A stretch of 64,000 nt of DNA. Origin: Dicaeum eximium (Eukaryota; Chordata; Aves; Passeriformes; Dicaeidae). This document shows, piece by piece, positions 63,511-64,000 of this stretch. The stretch is from contig VWZP01003889.1 of assembly GCA_013396995.1 (NCBI GenBank), forward strand, positions 496,001 to 560,000. Direction: 5' to 3'. Below the pieces are notes generated by a model. The model saw only the letters and a program-made list of their open reading frames with translations. It was not told the DNA's origin and ran no database searches. The first letter of the stretch is position 1. The number at the start of each line of letters is the position of its first letter. Position numbers and translations under genes: made by a program.

Positions 63511-64000
63511 CTGAGATTTCAGGTCTCCCACTGTGTCTTGGAAGGTAAAGATAATTCTGCAGAGAGGTCAGGACAGGTATTCTTCTCTGCTTGTTCTGGT
63601 AGCTGAAGCTGTGCAGGATAATTGTTCTTAAGAATCCCCGCGTAAAGCGATGTTGCCTTTTTAACGTCCCAAAATTGTCTGTTTCAATAGGGGTGAGCTT
63701 GTAACATTTACAACCCTGTGACAGCTGTAGTGTGCTGTAGGATACAACAGCAATATCTTATCGTATATAGGAAGATCTTTTTCAGTATGATAGCAAAAGC
63801 CTGCTAAATAATAATCTTTGTAACATAATTACCTTCCCCGTAGCAAGTCAGAAAGGGGCAAATATAAGGCCAGTTTTTGAGACAAAGAGCATTACTGCTT
63901 GCAGACTTTATCCTTGCAAAGTGTAAGAGCTAAGTCTGTATGAGGAGAGCATTCTTAACTCATATGTCCTTTCAACTCTATCTGTGCCTTTCCACATTAT

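Larger units (their letters stand above)
31732..64000 (+). other. DPP10: DPP10 intron downstream of the stalk exon (5' part)
   Basis: This is at least 32.3 kb of intron beginning at the 'gtaagt' donor; the acceptor is beyond the window. I searched by eye for the next DPP10 exon (phase 1, encoding a TEVVYKSENG-like start) and for propeller exons and found none, which fits the very large introns known in this gene. Contents are a minus-strand CR1 at 42.9-43.2 kb, many A/T homopolymers and simple repeats, a G-rich run at 54.65 kb, a perfect inverted repeat at 61.8 kb and a CpG-dense island at 63.2-63.5 kb. The rest is AT-rich, CpG-poor sequence in which I see nothing specific. The longest ORF in the window (153 codons at 38365-38826) lies here and looks like a chance ORF. 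Confidence 0.85.

Noticed and set aside
1..64000. CRISPR arrays, operons, tRNA or rRNA genes, toxin or phage modules
   Set aside because: No regularly spaced repeats, cloverleaf, rRNA core sequence or compact gene clusters were seen. The window is animal intron DNA.

Overview
The window is vertebrate genomic DNA, most likely from a bird. It is AT-rich and strongly CpG-poor. It carries chicken-repeat-1 (CR1) LINE tails ending in the avian-type 'atgattctgtg' signature, and its only recognisable protein-coding sequence is two short exons inside very long introns. The CR1 tails and exon sequence fit a bird best; another sauropsid (crocodilian, turtle) is not excluded.

The exons belong to DPP10 (dipeptidyl peptidase-like 10), on the + strand. 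The first (24395-24509) encodes the end of the cytoplasmic tail and the whole transmembrane helix. The second (31636-31731) encodes the juxtamembrane stalk of the ectodomain. Reading phase, exon sizes (115 and 96 bases) and GT/AG splice sites agree, and the two join in frame into 70 codons. DPP10 is a catalytically inactive, single-pass type II membrane protein that assembles with Kv4 (A-type) potassium channels. The remaining exons (a first exon upstream, the beta-propeller and hydrolase-fold exons downstream) were not seen here, so more than 99.6% of the window is intron.

Layout: 1-24394 is intron upstream of the transmembrane exon, with an 81-bp tandem duplication at about 7.0 kb, a hairpin cluster at about 8.9 kb, a rearranged CR1 at 19.8-20.5 kb and a GC-richer block at 22.4-23.2 kb. 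24510-31635 is a complete 7.1-kb intron with a weak old CR1 trace near 29.8 kb. 31732-64000 is the first 32 kb of the next intron, with a minus-strand CR1 at 42.9-43.2 kb, a G-quadruplex-type run at 54.65 kb, a perfect 21-bp inverted repeat at 61.8 kb and a CpG-dense, palindrome-containing island at 63.2-63.5 kb. That island is the best candidate regulatory element.

I found no bacterial genes, CRISPR array, operon, rRNA or tRNA gene, or intact mobile element. The open reading frames of 60-153 codons spread over both strands look like chance ORFs in intron sequence. No new multi-gene system is visible; the notable observations are structural or possibly regulatory DNA.
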